Assembly (NCBI RefSeq): GCF_025791835.1
Contig: NZ_JAOXLP010000019.1
Span: 18,172-82,171 of the forward strand
Source of the DNA: Roseomonas xinghualingensis
Lineage (GTDB): Bacteria > Pseudomonadota > Alphaproteobacteria > Acetobacterales > Acetobacteraceae
DNA length: 64,000 nucleotides
Direction of reading: 5' to 3'
The notes beneath the pieces are model-generated. The model saw only the letters and a list, made by a program, of their open reading frames with translations, was not told where the DNA came from and did no database searches. Below, in pieces: positions 63,877 to 64,000 of this stretch (position 1 is the first letter of the stretch; every line of letters begins with the position of its first letter). The translations under genes and the position numbers were made by a program.

Positions 63877-64000
63877 GAGCAGACTCCGTTCATTCGGGTT
63901 CATAGCCGGCGGCTGTGAAGAGGTTGGCGCACTCGGCTGGTGTGAACTGGGGGAGTGCGGTCCCGATGACGGTCCAGAGGTCGTCGAGGTTGCGGGCGGC
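63876..64000 (-). mobile_element. IS630-family insertion sequence, one end
   Basis: The left end starts at the TA of CTAG, which fits the TA target of IS630/Tc1-type elements. A terminal region of about 14 bp precedes the transposase stop. The element continues past the window. Confidence 0.7.
63890..64000 (-). CDS. IS630-family transposase, C-terminal 36 residues
   Basis: Partial frame open to the window edge. The end reads RNLDDLWTVIGTALPQFTPA and CANLFTAAGYEPE, a C-terminus typical of IS630-family DDE transposases (LW..I...L..F.P.EC.N.F.AAGY). The catalytic core is outside the window. Confidence 0.72.
   Translation of the reverse strand, partial: AARNLDDLWTVIGTALPQFTPAECANLFTAAGYEPE

Overview
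The window is GC-rich chromosomal DNA from an alphaproteobacterium, most likely an Acetobacteraceae/Rhodospirillales relative such as Roseomonas. This is inferred from the base composition, the heavy use of GTG and TTG starts, the many Bug/TctC-type periplasmic receptors, the osmoregulated periplasmic glucan genes and the mreBCD-mrdAB rod operon. Genes are tightly packed. Many neighbours overlap by 4 bp (ATGA), which points to translationally coupled operons.

Layout. 1-7.5 kb: amino-acid and peptide scavenging, with two M20 peptidases, diaminopropionate ammonia-lyase, a Bug receptor, an ABC solute-binding protein and a quinone oxidoreductase. 7.5-15.6 kb: a DMT exporter, an esterase, a lactate-permease-like protein with an AlkA-type glycosylase, the opgG-opgH glucan pair and a 2'-5' RNA ligase-like protein. 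15.6-21.5 kb: a third M20 peptidase, an odd pair of degenerate enzymes (TauD-like and Asp/Glu-racemase-like), a hydrolase and two glycosyltransferases. 21.6-26.8 kb: a complete DctPQM TRAP transporter, a TAXI-type binding protein and mscL. 26.9-30 kb: a DUF445 protein and a zinc-uptake operon (a 43-aa membrane ORF, znuC, znuB) behind a Zur-like palindrome. 30-38 kb: RidA, a sugar-nucleotide SDR with an aminotransferase, an orphan ABC ATPase domain, a secreted duplicated-domain protein, a PAP2 phosphatase and a TauE permease divergent from an ArsR regulator. 37-45 kb: serB, miaA, ilvB-ilvN-ilvC and leuA behind a leucine-rich leader peptide. 45-51.3 kb: mreB-mreC-mreD-mrdA-mrdB.

A tRNA-Lys(CTT) gene lies at 51.4 kb. 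Beyond it the content changes to what looks like an accessory catabolic region. A MarR regulator and a Rieske oxygenase run leftward. A reductase, a dihydrodiol dehydrogenase, a Bug receptor, a small protein, a 4,5-dihydroxyphthalate decarboxylase, an M29/NicX-like protein and a second Bug receptor run rightward. The oxygenase, reductase, dehydrogenase and decarboxylase match the phthalate-to-protocatechuate set. The divergent promoter region carries two copies of a TGGTTAG-N4-CTAAG motif that could be the MarR operator. About 1.4 kb without a convincing gene follows. The window then ends in a branched-chain amino-acid-type ABC operon (livH, livM) whose livG is cut after about 25 codons by an IS630-family element.

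The least ordinary items are the catabolic island with its M29-like protein and repeated operator, the Zur-like box touching a 43-aa coupled ORF, the leucine attenuator rich in CTT codons, the two adjacent enzymes that have lost catalytic residues, the ABC ATPase without a membrane domain, and the IS insertion in livG.
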